Shown one piece after another: positions 1 to 11,700 of a stretch of 64,000 bases of DNA. The DNA is from Ceratobasidium sp. AG-K. Lineage: Eukaryota; Basidiomycota; Agaricomycetes; Cantharellales; Ceratobasidiaceae. Made by a program: the position numbers and the translations under genes. The notes under the pieces are model-generated. The model was not told the origin of the DNA, ran no database searches, and saw nothing but the letters and a program-made list of their open reading frames with translations. Every line of letters starts with the position of its first letter. Positions within the stretch are counted from its first letter, which is position 1. Location: NCBI GenBank assembly GCA_037039685.1, contig JAWNGF010000001.1, positions 3,534,001 through 3,598,000 on the forward strand. Reading direction: 5' to 3'.

Positions 1-464
1 TTGGCATACAACCCTGACGGTCCTTCACCTCCACCAAGTATGCCAACAAATAGCCCTTTCGGAGATGTAATACTGCCTAGTACCATATATGCTCGCACTC
101 TCACATTCCTTGCGCTTGAAATACGGTCAGACAGTCATATCAACTTCTTTTGACCATCGGAACACACGAGTGCGCTGACCGGCGACATCGGGTGGTACGC
201 GGATAAGGGTCGCATGTTCTGGCAGCTTTCTGTATCATATTTCGGGATTCTATCATCCCACAAAGCTCCACATACCAGGTTTGGAGACTATTGTAGCTTT
301 CAAAGGGAAGAAACAGTATGTTAGCGTGCTCTCATAATGGAGTTTTTACGTTCTTGGATTAAAATGCGTGCCGTACTAACCGGCAACACTCGGAGGTAAA
401 GCACAGATGTATGCGCGAAATACAAATGCGGAAACATGGACACGTCTAGGTTCCATCGCCTGGG
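1..464. other. Left-edge non-coding DNA, upstream of the small secreted protein gene
   Basis: I see no supportable exon here; the frames are short and lack a recognisable protein. The right part is presumably the promoter of the secreted-protein gene that starts at 544. The end of another gene to the left cannot be excluded. Confidence 0.5.
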
Positions 465-472
465 TATATAAG
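465..472 (+). promoter_or_regulatory. TATA box of the secreted-protein gene
   Basis: A TATATAAG element lies about 75 nt upstream of the ATG at 544 and is followed by a GC-richer stretch. Spacing and sequence fit a core promoter with a short 5' UTR. Strong TATA boxes are typical of highly regulated or secreted-protein genes rather than housekeeping genes. Confidence 0.6.
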
Positions 473-543
473 AGCTCGAGCGGTGCGTCTGCCTCATCAT
501 CAACTCAAGTACACCTTCAGTCTTACATTCAAAAAAGCTCAAC

Positions 544-1412
544 ATGTTTTCAGTCAAGGCCCTTGTGCTAGCTGCTACCGTGTTTGCCGGGCAAGCACTG
601 GCGGTCCCTACGACACAGGTAAGTGGGAGCCATGGGACACTCTTGCACATGCTTATACACTTTCACTTTAGGAGAACACCCGTAAGTAATTCATCCAGCG
701 ATAACACTTTGATCTCACTAGCGACAATGTCACGAACCCTTTTCTAGTGGTTGCTCGTGCCGAGTCTGTCAGGTGTTTCAACGTCGGTACCAAATCAGAC
801 CGCGCGTACGTTCATGACAGTCTCTACAAGGTTGATACTTTACTAAACTGACCCCCGGGCTTACAGACCACTCATCTCAGCGATTGATAACTACTGCTCC
901 ATTATCATGGGACAAACTTTCAGCAATGGTCGCGAGTATGAGGTGCGCCAGTCGTAATGTCGAATCCTTTGCTGGGTAAACTGACAGCTCCTTCCCATTT
1001 CAGCTTGTGTTCCGCGGCGATCAGAACCACGACATTGCTATTTTCCTTAAGGCGAAGGTAACCAGTGAGCCTTGTTCAAAATTTGGTTCATTTGACGCCT
1101 CGAGCTAACAAGGGCTTCTTCTCGCAGATGGTTGCTCCTGGAGGGTAGATGGTAACTGCAACCGCCTGTTGCGCAAAGCGATCGTAAGTCTTTGCTTGAC
1201 AAAGCCCATTATGACCGCCTAACAGTATTGCACCTCTTTCGGGATATAGGATAGCTGCAATACCAGTGGAGAGAATGGCAAACAGGTGTGTACTCATTGG
1301 TGAGGGTTTGGGCCAAGTTACTGACCAACGGATGTAGGGCGGTGTGGTGACAGACCCATGCAGTGAATGGACGGCTGATCCAGGCAGGTGGAGCACTGGA
1401 GACCACTATTAG
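544..1412 (+). CDS. Small secreted cysteine-containing protein (candidate effector)
   Basis: The start is an ATG followed by a clear signal peptide (MFSVKALVLAATVFAGQALA). Six introns join in frame; I place them at about 619-673, 684-749, 809-866, 945-1002, 1063-1127 and 1183-1249, with another at about 1287-1337. The joined frame ends at TAG 1410-1412 after a C-terminal exon ending STGDHY. The mature protein is about 120 residues with six cysteines, in the contexts VRCFN, NYCS, GCSW, GNCN, DSCN and DPCS, so three disulfides are possible. A stop appears if the fifth donor is taken at GTAACC; using the GTGAGC donor ten bases further keeps the frame and gives VTNGCSW. I do not recognise a named family and assign no activity. 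The signal peptide, size and cysteines are seen; a role at the host or cell surface is inference. Confidence 0.7.
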
Positions 1413-2121
1413 ACTACAGTATAAGGTCCATGTAAGCGTAATACGCTTGACGTTGCGGTGTTGTAGCAGACCTAGTTTGCGTAAAAACAAGTGTGTTTGT
1501 GCAAAAGCGTTTCGGACCCTTGGCCAAGTTCTGTTGGTGTTCTGCTTATCCGATACGGTGAATTAGAAGTTGAATGCGTCTGTGAGACGCGCTATAAGGT
1601 TCGCTAGATTGTAGGGCGAGTCAGGCTGTAATTTTCTGAGGGGTTTCATTTCCCTTGGGACCTGGGATTAGCACTTGTAACCAATACCTTGCAACCACAA
1701 CCTTCAGCAAAAAATCCAAATGGCATCTGATACTCTGGAATGCCAATAACTCTCGGGAGCCCCTCACACCTAACTTTCCCCAAGTCCCAGAAGCTTCCAA
1801 AAAATTCTGGAGTACTGAGAGCAAACCGGGATTTCAGCGACAAACATTGTCGCATGGTTCCACCACCTATGTAACCATCCATAACGGCCTCCAGTCCCTT
1901 ATAATCTCTACTGTCGTATATAAGGACTATTTCGCAGCGCTCTGTGGCATATAAACAATCTAAAAATGGTTGCATCCTATACCTATCTGTGGATAGCAAA
2001 ACACAGTACCGGGTTACTTTGTTTGGATTTATTGCGGCAGTGTGGCGCCAAACACGTCGAGCGCGTCACGCCGGCCATCATCATTCTCGTTGAGGGTCTC
2101 TGTCATTCTTGCTCAATTGTC
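1413..2121. other. Spacer between the secreted-protein gene and MSH3
   Basis: This 709-nt stretch holds no exon I can support. A 117-codon open frame on the minus strand (1646-1999) has no recognisable domain and overlaps an equally long plus-strand frame. The right end contains the E2F/MBF-like site reported separately and presumably the MSH3 promoter. Confidence 0.5.
2043..2052 (+). promoter_or_regulatory. E2F/MBF-like site upstream of MSH3
   Basis: TGGCGCCAAA reads TTTGGCGCCA on the other strand, a match to the E2F consensus TTTSGCGC. A CGCGTC motif follows at about 2062, and an ACGCGT (MCB core) lies at 2136-2141 just inside the first codons. E2F/MBF sites drive G1/S transcription of replication and repair genes in eukaryotes including fungi, which fits MSH3. 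The motifs are seen; their function is inferred. Confidence 0.45.
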
Positions 2122-5100
2122 ATGGCGCCCGGACAACGCGTCATTTCCTCTTATTTCTCTCAGTCCAAAGGTTCTTCTGCTCGATCAAAGGCGTCTGATT
2201 CTGCCAAGCCCATAGACCTCACTCTGAGTGACTCCGACGCTGAGCCGCCCGTCAAGAAAACACGTATCCAGAGTAATGAACCTACCGACAAGAGTGGAAT
2301 CCGGTCTTCGTCTTCTCCCTCTCCTGTGGAATCTCTAATCCCCTCTATGAGTCAGAAGTGGAGCTTTACTCCAATAACTAGTGCTGGCGTTAGCTCCACC
2401 TCTACGTCGAAACCCACGCGGGAGGCTGAGGCTTTGAGAAAGAAGTTGGGTAGTGATATAGGCATCTCGAGTGCGAGGGCTGGGGGAAAAAAACGCCAGA
2501 GAGAGCTCGTTGAAGTGACTGAAGCGATCGAGACGGAAGAAACATCGGGCGCAGATGAAGGGGACGACCAAGAGGATCCAGAGCCGAGTAACCTGTCGAA
2601 GTTCGCGAATACAAAGCGACAAAGAACAGAAACCCAGTCAAGAGGTAAAGCTTCTGCTGCGAAAGCCGCATCGAGAGGTAAAGCCAAAGTTTCAAAGAAG
2701 GTTGATGAGGTAGGGCCAGCTGGCTTGAAGTACACGCCACTAGAGAAACAAGTCAGTCAACTGTCTGAGTTTGCGGCCAGGATTTGACCATCGTCCCGTT
2801 AGATTCTTGCTCTCAAGCAACTACATGAGGATGCGATTCTATTATTTGAGGTCGGCTACAAGTTTAGGTAGGTATAGGCCATGTTCATCCTTGGCTACGC
2901 TTGACTTAATTTACATAGGTTTTTTGGGGAAGACGCACGGGTGAGTGCGATAATGATTCGTGATTTTTTTTTTTCTGACTATATTGCTAGGTTGCTTCAA
3001 AAGAGCTTGGAATCGCTTGCTTCATGGACAAGAACTTTTTGACCGCCTCAATTCCTGTCCATCGTAGGGATGTACATGTCAAAAAGTGAGAATAAAATCA
3101 TTCACTGTCGCATGAACTTACAATCTCCTCAGATTAATATCACAGGGCTACAAAGTTGATTTATACTTTCGTGTTTGCATGATTTTTTACTAACACGCTT
3201 GGCTAGGTTGGTATAATAGAGCAAGTGGAGACAGCTGCCTTGAAGAAAGCAGGCGACAACCGTAGCGCTCCATTTGATCGCCAGTTAACCCAATTGTACA
3301 CCGCAGCCACGTTCGTCCGTATTACCACCGGCCTTTCAGATCCTGACTTTACCCACGAGCAGGTTTGTCGACGAGCTGGGCTCAGCGGACGACGATGACA
3401 TGTTTGCTCATGGTGCTGCACCTCCAATTGCGTGTATTATTGAAGAACTGCGCGGGGGGATGGGTGCCGATGATTTGGTTCACTTTGCATTTGTTGCCGT
3501 AACCCCTGCGACAGGTGATATCGTGTATGATTCATTTGATGGTGAGTCGTACCTTGAATCAGGTTGGGTGTCACTCAGTCGACCATTAGATACTTATATG
3601 CGTTCCGAGGTTGAAGTATGTTTGGAGAACCTTTTGTCGAACCCTAATCATGCTGATAATCCTTTTGCTCAAAGACCAGGATGGCTCATGTCCGCCCTCT
3701 CGAACTCTTATTGCCCGAAGATAAGTTGACAAAGCCAACAGAGAAGATCCTCTCGCATATCGGCAACCAAGGGTAGGTAATTCACTGTTAGCAATTAATA
3801 TAGCACTGATGACCATACAGGAACCGGATACGAGTTGAAAGATACAAAGATCACATTTCTTACACTGAAGCATTTGACTTAGTGTCTGCCTTTTATCGCA
3901 AACATGGTGATGATTCGCCTCAAATCGCGTCTGAAGGGTTCAAGAGTGGAAAATTAATGGGCTGTGTGGCGGATTTTCCCAAAAATGTAGTGCTAATTGA
4001 CCAAATATTGTCGTTCTTAGTAGCCCGCTAACAACATGTTGATAGGTTGTCGTTGCATTAGCTCATCTCATGAGGCATTTGGAATCCTTCCAATTGTCAG
4101 AGGTGTTTTTGAGGACCGAATTCTTTACGTCGTTTTTGAACCGCTCCCATATGCTGGTGTCAGGCAATTCTTTGCATAACTTGGAGGTTAGTGCATTTTT
4201 GCCTTACTTGAGCTACAATTAATTTGTTCCTTTGGAAGATTTTCCGAAACCAAACGGATTTTACAGAGGCACGTTGTAGTGTGACATTGTACACAATTTC
4301 TGAACAAACCTCGTCTCATAGACCGGCTCGCTTGTCTGGGTGCTTAACAAAACGAAGACCAAGTTTGGATCCCGCCTACTGAGGTCTTGGATCGGAAGAC
4401 CCCTGGTAGATAAACAGTTCGTTTCAGATATGGCAAATCCGCCAGATTGCCGCTGATGGGTTTGGCGTACAGAATCCTTCAACAGCGTGTTGACGCTGTG
4501 GAGGAAATTTTGGATACCAAAGACCTCAAAGTAGAGCGGTTGCAGCTGCTCCTGAAGGGCCTTCCTGACCTAGTAAAGGGTATGTGCGAGAGTATTTATC
4601 AGGGCGTATTCTCGTACTAATCCACTACTGCCATAGGCCTCTGCCGCATCCAATACAAGAAAGCGACACCATCGGAACTCGCCACCGTGCTCAGCGCCTG
4701 GAATCGTATTGCTATTGCATTGGACCCCATTTCTACTCCAGAGGAAGCGGGTTTCAAATCAGGTATCTTGAATGGCATCGCTTATGCTTTACCATCTCTA
4801 CGAGACCCTCTGGCTTCAATTATGAGTCAAATAGACCTGAGGCATGCCCGAGATAACAATAAAACAGAGCTTTGGACAGATTCAGAAAAGTTTCCTGGTG
4901 AGTCGGTATACTCCGAAACGATTCTGCTACTGACTGTCACGCTGTTAGAAATCGACGAAGCAAAATTCGGGATTCTTGCAGTTGAGTAGGTGTTTGCCAC
5001 TGTACTTCAATAGCTACCATTCTTATGGGATCTACTAGGAGCGAATTAGAGGATCATCTCAAAGAGAGTGAGTTTTGATTTTCCCTTTCGCAGATCTGAG

Positions 5101-6975
5101 CCTCAAGTAAACACTGTGGATAGTCAGGGAAACACTACAAAAGCCAGCGGCACAGTACGTTTCGGTCTCCGGGATTGATGTAAGTACACTCCTATCTTAA
5201 AGGACTTGGACCTAACCCAATGATTAAATCAGTACATGATTGAGGTTAGATTTGATCTATCACATTGTTGTAGTACTAGCTCACGTTTCTCAGGTGCGCA
5301 ACGGAGATACTAAGAAGGTTCCAGTATCGTGGCAACGTGTAAGCTCGACCAAAGCTGTGACTAGGTTCCATACCCCTCTGGTAAAGGCAAAGCTTCAAGA
5401 GCGCGAGGTATACAAGGAGAGGCTCGCAGCTGAAGCAAATAAGGTATTTGTAGTGTATATATATGCGTCACTTGGTTTGGCTGAACTTTGGTGCAAGGCA
5501 TTTAACATATTCCTCGGCGAAGTCGCGGAGCACTACAGTATACTACGGAACGTTACAATGAAGCTTGCCGTGCTTGGTGAGTAAACGTGTTGGTTCAGAC
5601 AGAATCGCCCGCTGAGTACGACGACCCAGATTGTTTATCGGCTTTGGCGATCGTGGCACAGCAGCCAGGCTATGTCAAGCCTCAGTTCTTTGACGACGAC
5701 AGGCTAGACGTGGGTGAGTTACTTCTGCTCCGTAATACAGCCCGTGTGTTGAGACAACCACTTGGAGATGGCGGAAGACACCCGATGGTTGAAGCGCTGC
5801 GAGTCGATCCGTTTGTGCCCATTTCTTGTACCTTGGGAGGTGCAGAGGCGAGGACAAAAATTATCACAGGGCCGAACATGGGTGGTAAAAGGTCCGTCCG
5901 CTGCTACAACGATTGAGAGTAAACCTAAGCTTTCCGTATAGTTCGTGTGTCAGGACTGTTGCACTAGTAGCCAGTAAGTAGATTGAATATGAGAGCGCCC
6001 CAACCTAATGAGCGTGCTAGTGCTTGCACAAATTGGAAGTTATGTACCCTGCCGTAGTGCAAAATTAGGCATGCTCGACGGAATTGCAACACGGATGGGA
6101 GCGTCAGACGAAATTACCCGCGGGCGTTCTACATTCATGGTTGGTCAAACAATATTCCCATTCGTAGCCCCTTCACGAAGTTGTTGTGTAGGTCGAGGTT
6201 AGCGAAACGGCTGAAATTATCAAGACTGTGACTCCTCGAACGCTGGTGATTCTTGACGAGCGTATGTAGAGCTGATCTTCTGCCGGGGTTAATGTCTCAC
6301 ACCACTATATATTCAGTCGGGCGAGGAACGTCGACCTTTGATGGGGTAAGTCCCGTACCTGTTAGCCTTGGTTATGGCCCTTGACCTGCGATAATCCTAG
6401 ATGGCAATTGCGCATGCTGTGATGCAACATCTGATAGAAAACATCAAATGCAAGACCCTGTTTATTACGCACTACCCTATGATCGCTCTGGACCTGGAAC
6501 AGCGAGTAAGACCACCTATCCGACTTGGACCTAGACCTCACTCATAGCTCACCGTACCTACAGTATACAGATGTTTCATGTCATCACATGGGTTATATCG
6601 AACAAAAGCTTCCATCCGGCGAATCAACAATTAACTTCATCTACAAGCTCAGTCCTGGGATGTCAAAAAGCTCATTTGGGATCGAGTGTGGTCGGTTGGC
6701 CCATATGCCCGAGGAGGTCCTGCGAGCTGCGAAACTGCATGCTGTGAGAATGGAAGAGATTATGGAGGCTAGAAAAGCTGCAAACAGGTTCGTTGGCCCC
6801 GTCGCTCGCACACGTTTTGGATCGCGCTTACCGAGTCCTAACTAGGCCTAGAAAGATAGCGGGGCTAATCAAAAAATGCCTTGCGAACGAGAACGACGAT
6901 GATATAGGGTTGTCTAAAGCGATGAAGGACTTGGTGGTTTTTTGCAAGTTGGACGGCAATAACGTGGGGCTGTAG
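2122..6975 (+). CDS. MSH3: DNA mismatch repair protein MSH3 (MutS beta subunit)
   Basis: MSH3 pairs with MSH2 as MutS-beta and recognises insertion/deletion loops in the nucleus. The ATG at 2122 opens [12 protein letters not shown], whose QRVISSYF is a PCNA-interacting (PIP) box, as expected at the N-terminus of MSH3 and MSH6. A basic and acidic linker follows, then the MutS-I domain ([25 protein letters not shown]) and the connector and lever domains. The ATPase has Walker [10 protein letters not shown] at about 5866-5892, interrupted by an intron right after the lysine codon, and continuing [11 protein letters not shown]. Walker B is VILDE and the signature GRGTSTFDG lies near 6320. Then come the THYP helix and a C-terminal exon ending at TAG 6973-6975. 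More than a dozen short introns are needed. The MutS-I domain wording (loop-type rather than MSH6-type) and the PIP box favour MSH3 over MSH6. No break was seen. Confidence 0.93.
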
Positions 6976-7066
6976 AGGCGCAATAACGGGGTGCTTTGAG
7001 ATCTTCTGTACATATCTTTATCCTATTTCTTGTCCATAGTCGTTCAAACAAAGTACAGCATATTAA

Positions 7067-8599
7067 TTACTTGCGCGCACGTTTCTTCTTGACCGATTTA
7101 TCCTGCTCATAGTCTGAGCTTTCATCACCCGAGTCGTCACCTCGGACCTCCATTCCTTCCCATACATCTTCCTCTTCATCACTTCCGGCCACTACAGGTT
7201 GAACTTCGAACTGATCCCAGGCTACGGCGATCGGCGTGCTTTTCAGAAACTCTTGTCCAATTACTTGCCCCTTTTTGAGTTGTTGTGCGTTTGGTTCCGC
7301 GGGCGGAGAGTAGACTGTATGTAGCCTGAAGACCCGGTCGAGCGATACCGAGGCAAGATGGGTTTTAGATATCGGGCTGAAAGAGGTTGGAGCACTCGGA
7401 AGACCTAGGTTTGAATACTGAGCGTATGCACTACAACGCTCAACCGAACGCACCTTTGTACGAGTAACATATTTTCCCGTTGCGGAAATCAAGCGCGCAC
7501 AGGTTTGACCCATTGTCTGAAACAAAGAGTTCGCTGAGGCAAAGTTTAGTGTCGCGGGATTTAGGTTCTCGGTAACGATTACGCACTGCTCGTTCTGCCC
7601 AACCTCGACTGACCGGATCCCACCTATTTTGGCAATGTTTTCCCAATTCGCGACTGGCCGTCGAGCAGCGCGTGTATCGAACCGGCGCACAGTGCCTGAT
7701 TTATTGCCCGTTGCAATGTGGAATGTAGGACCTGGGTTTGGGAGCCACGCAGAAAAGCGAGCGAGGTGATGTGAACGGGCTGGCGAAGGGATAGCGAGTC
7801 GTTTGGTAGCTATACAGGGGATGGTACATGAGCCGTGAATGGGAGAGTAATACGGACGGACCTGTTTCGCCCGCCAAATTTCAGCATACAACAAGTCACC
7901 CTTTCCCTTTTTTCTCTTTTTTCCTGCTGCGTCGTCAGAGGACGGAGCAGGTTTTTCGGAAAAGGTCCGTTCGACGTCCCACACCGAGAGATCGACCTCG
8001 TCTCCTCCATATGCAAGCGTGGCGCAAGCAGGGTCAAGGCGCATATCGTTCAGCCGCATGGGAAGAGACGCGATGGACTCTTCGGTGGGGCTGACGTCGA
8101 CGGTTCACCAAGGGATTTTGAGAGGCGGAGGCGGCCGTGCTGGGTGCATGTGAGCCAGCCTTTTCTACTTGGGGAGATAAGAAAGTGAGTCGATGGGCAG
8201 AGATCCGGACGTACCCAGGGAGAACCTGTAACCCCACAAATCGGTCAGACCCATTCATGCGCTTTTCCTTCCAGGTACATTGCTCCTGCAACTCGTCGGA
8301 ACCGCTGGCGTACGAGTATTGCGTGACTTGGCCATTGGCATATGCGGCCGCTAACTACTATAACTATAAGCTTCAAAAGCGGCATAATAACACGAATCGA
8401 GTGGACTTACTATACCAGACTCTGAGTCGGACTCTCTGAAGCACTTGAGTTTGTGGATGGGTTCACGCGGTTGATCAGGCGTTTGGATTGTGGTGGCAGA
8501 TATACGAGCTTGTTCCTGGGAGTTCGATGCTGGGAGTTCCCATGTGATAGACTTTATCTGCCCCTTGTCGTCTCCGGTGAATGCTCTGTAGCTGGGCAT
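7067..8599 (-). CDS. NSA1: Ribosome biogenesis protein NSA1 (WDR74 homologue)
   Basis: This WD40 protein acts in 60S pre-ribosome maturation in the nucleolus with the Rix7/NVL AAA-ATPase. The N-terminal exon starts MPSYRAFTGDDKGQIKS. Later exons show a WD-like strand (YGGDEVDLSVWDVE), the family-typical FHIATGNKSGTVRRFDTRA, and FVSDNGSNLCALDFRNGK. The lysine-rich tail ends KKKRARK, a likely nucleolar targeting signal. Several short introns interrupt it. The start at 8599 is the first ATG that gives the family N-terminus. It is transcribed divergently from POL5, another nucleolar ribosome-biogenesis gene, across a 175-bp gap, which suggests shared control. Confidence 0.85.
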
Positions 8600-8774
8600 G
8601 GTGTAGTGGTTGTTTGCAAGTCTAACTGTTTGGATCCCCAAAATTTGGCACAGCCACGGAATGTGATCGGCGATTGGAAATTATTTCTTCAAAAGTTTCG
8701 ACCACATTCATCCACAGGTATGTCATTCAACTGAACGGAGATGTGCTCATTAATTGTGTTATAAATAGTGGCGG
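8600..8774. promoter_or_regulatory. Shared divergent promoter of NSA1 and POL5
   Basis: Only 175 bp separate the start codons of two divergently oriented nucleolar genes, so both promoters must overlap here. I see no clear TATA box and no convincing PAC or RRPE element. The assignment rests on geometry. Confidence 0.55.
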
Positions 8775-11700
8775 ATGTCTACTACACTCCCTCTGTTCTG
8801 GCACCTGTCTTCTGCCTCGACTGAGGAGAGACTCGATGCGTCTGTCAAGCTCATAAACGGCCTGGAGCAGTTCCAGACTAACAAGGCGCTCGCCCCGACA
8901 GACGCCTCGGAAGAGACCGAAGCTTCGTCAGAAGACGACGACGACGATGACGAAGAAGAAGAAGGTAAAACCGCCGCAAAACCAAAGGACAACTTGAACT
9001 CTGAGGATGTCAAGTACGCACTTCGTCGACTCGTCCGGGGTCTTGCTAGTCCGAGGGAGAGCAGCAGGCTGGGATTCTCGGTTGCTTTGACAGAGGTGAG
9101 TGTACTAAACCAATACTACTGGGCTCATATGCTTAGCTCTACCCCAGTTGTTGACCAGACTCAACACTGTCGATGCAGCCGGTATAATCTCCACGATTCT
9201 CGAGGCATCAGTCACGAGTGGCTCCATGAAAGGTCAAGAAGTCCGGGACACGTTATTTGCTCGGCTATTCGGCCTCACAGCCGTCATCCAATCTGGGCTC
9301 TTGTTCCGCAACTATCGTCTGACTACCTCACTATCGACACCCAACGAGCTCGGGCCTCCTGCCTCGTCTCTTGCCGCCTACCAAACTACCGTGTCCGAGC
9401 TACTCAGTCTAGGCGACAAGAAATCATGGCTGCGCGAGAGCTCGTGGTGGACCATCAGTCTGGCCCTCAAATCCTTGTACTCGGCTTCCCGTCCGTCGAA
9501 TGGCAGAACGAAGCCGTCCAGTGGACAGCCGACACCATCTACGGTGGGGAGCGCGCAAAGGAATGGACGCCCGAAAAACTTGCCCTCACTCTTACTTTCC
9601 AGGAGCTGGCGCCGAATCTCTTGTGGAAGGATCTCCTCGCACCAACGTTCCGAAATCATGCTCTCTTATCTGCTCCTAACCTTCCGACTATTGCTCGGGT
9701 GCTCAAGGAAACGGAGGAAGTCGACGGCCGGACGTCAAGGGCGCTGCGGCGTCTGGTGGGGTATTCAAGGTTCAAGTTCATTCGGTTTGGAATGAACTCC
9801 TTCAATCTCTCGCTGCGGGAAAAAGCAAAGTGTCTTTTGCCGAGTTTTACCGCGTCTGCGTGGATGGTGCGTCTTGTTTGGGTCCGACCTCGTGCAGCAT
9901 ACCATAACTCCATATTCTTCAGAGTCATTATTTGCAGCAACATCTCTCCAGAGCGCAAATCATGGGGATTCCAAGTGTTTGAACGGGCGCTGGCTATCAT
10001 CTCCACCGACGACTACCAATACCTCTTTACGCCCAACTTTATGAGATCATGGATCAACCACCTCTCGTCGCCCGACAGGCACCTACACAAGGCCGCCAAA
10101 AAAGCGGTATGTCTCACCTTGTTCTTTCTAGCTTTGTTGGCCTGAGCAAATTATCAGGCTTCTGAAATCGTCAAAGCCGTGGAACGCAACCCAAGCGTCG
10201 GATTCACTCTCGTCACGCATCTACAAGGCGCACACGGGAACCAGCAATTCGACCGAATCACGCGGACCAAGACGGTCGAGACTATTCTAGCCTCGGCGGA
10301 TATCGAGGGAGTGAAAAATTACACTGCGTCATTGGTAAAACAACTGAGAGAAAGTCCCGCCGAGTAAGTCGCCCGAGCCCCCTGATCGAGTTCATAAGAG
10401 CTCACTTGTGCTCGGGTAGAACCGACTTGAGCGAACAAGACACGAAACGTCGTACGTGTTCGAGCAGTTGAGTGCACTCATGCGGAATGGCTCCATCCCC
10501 AAGGATGATGAATGGGTTACCTCGACACTGGAGCTGTTTATAGTTCATGGCTTGTTTACTGTTACGAAGAAGAACAAGGCTAGTCCCTTCTCGTCTGTGA
10601 GCATTTTACCCTGGTACGAGGCCCCTCTTATACTAACGCCATGGTAGTTGCACCACGGCATGAAGCCTCCTCTATCGGATGTGCTCCGGGATACCTGCCG
10701 AGTCAAGTTATTTACTATGCTCGGCGACTTGTGCAGCCAGTCCAAGGTCGTCAAAGGTATTTTCAACCCGCCTGTGCCTTGACCCAGCTCAAGCTGATAC
10801 ATACCGGTAGACAAATCGGGGCAAGCAACCCGCCTGACTGCTTCTGCGACCGACGGCGAACTCTGGATCACGAAAGTAATCAAGATTGTGGAGGTCCTTG
10901 AAGCAGACTCGACGCATGTGTCGTCGTTAGTCGATGTTGACGAGGACGTAGCTGCGGTACGAGAGAGGGCGAGGAAGATCCTCAAGGGGTTACACAAGGT
11001 AGGTTGTTTAATATTTTCACGGCGACTCTTGTGCTGATGACTAGTAGAAAAAGGACGCGGAGGATGAGGTAGCAAAGGGCGCCGAGTTGGTGATATCCGC
11101 TCTATTGCTGGAGACATACAGCGACGAAGAGGAAAGCGGCGATGTCCTTGAGGTACGCCTATGCTTCAAATCTCTGACCGCTTGTTAATCCACCTCCGCT
11201 AGTCTTGTCTCGAAGCAACGGAGAAACTGTTTAATCTTTCCAAAAAGTCCAAGTCGAAGCCTGCAAAGGACGAGGAAGAACACTCGCCTATTGACCTTTT
11301 GGTCGACGCAGTTGTGGGCATGCTGGAAGGTTCTTCGGCATTTGGAAAGGCGGTGGCTATCCAGGCGTTTGGAATGCTTTGCGCGAGAGCAGAGGAGAGC
11401 ACGATCGATTTGGTGCTTCTGGTGCGTTTTACGTCTGAGGTAGTTTGGCATTGAGCTGGGCTAAGATCTCATGGTATAGCAACTCGAGCAGAGGGACGTC
11501 AATGACGATGAAGAGGAAGAAGAGGAAGAAGAGGAAGAGGAAGGCGCCGATGGGATGAACGGGATTATCGAGGCTGAGCAAAGTGGCCAAGGTGAAGACG
11601 AAGGCAGCGAGGACGAAGAAGATAGTGAAAGCGAGGAGGAGGAAGAGGAAGTGGACGAGGAGGATGATACCGAGGTCGATCCAGAGTTCAGGAAGCAAGT

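Noticed and set aside
1646..1999. 117-codon minus-strand open frame upstream of MSH3
   Set aside because: No recognisable domain, no neighbouring exon that extends it, and an overlapping plus-strand frame of similar length; probably chance.
7810..8291. Plus-strand open frames opposite NSA1
   Set aside because: They are antisense shadows of NSA1 exons and carry no family motif.
11500..11690. Long purine-rich GAAGAGGAA-type tract that looks like a simple repeat
   Set aside because: It is the Asp/Glu-rich coding insert of POL5, in frame with conserved sequence on both sides.
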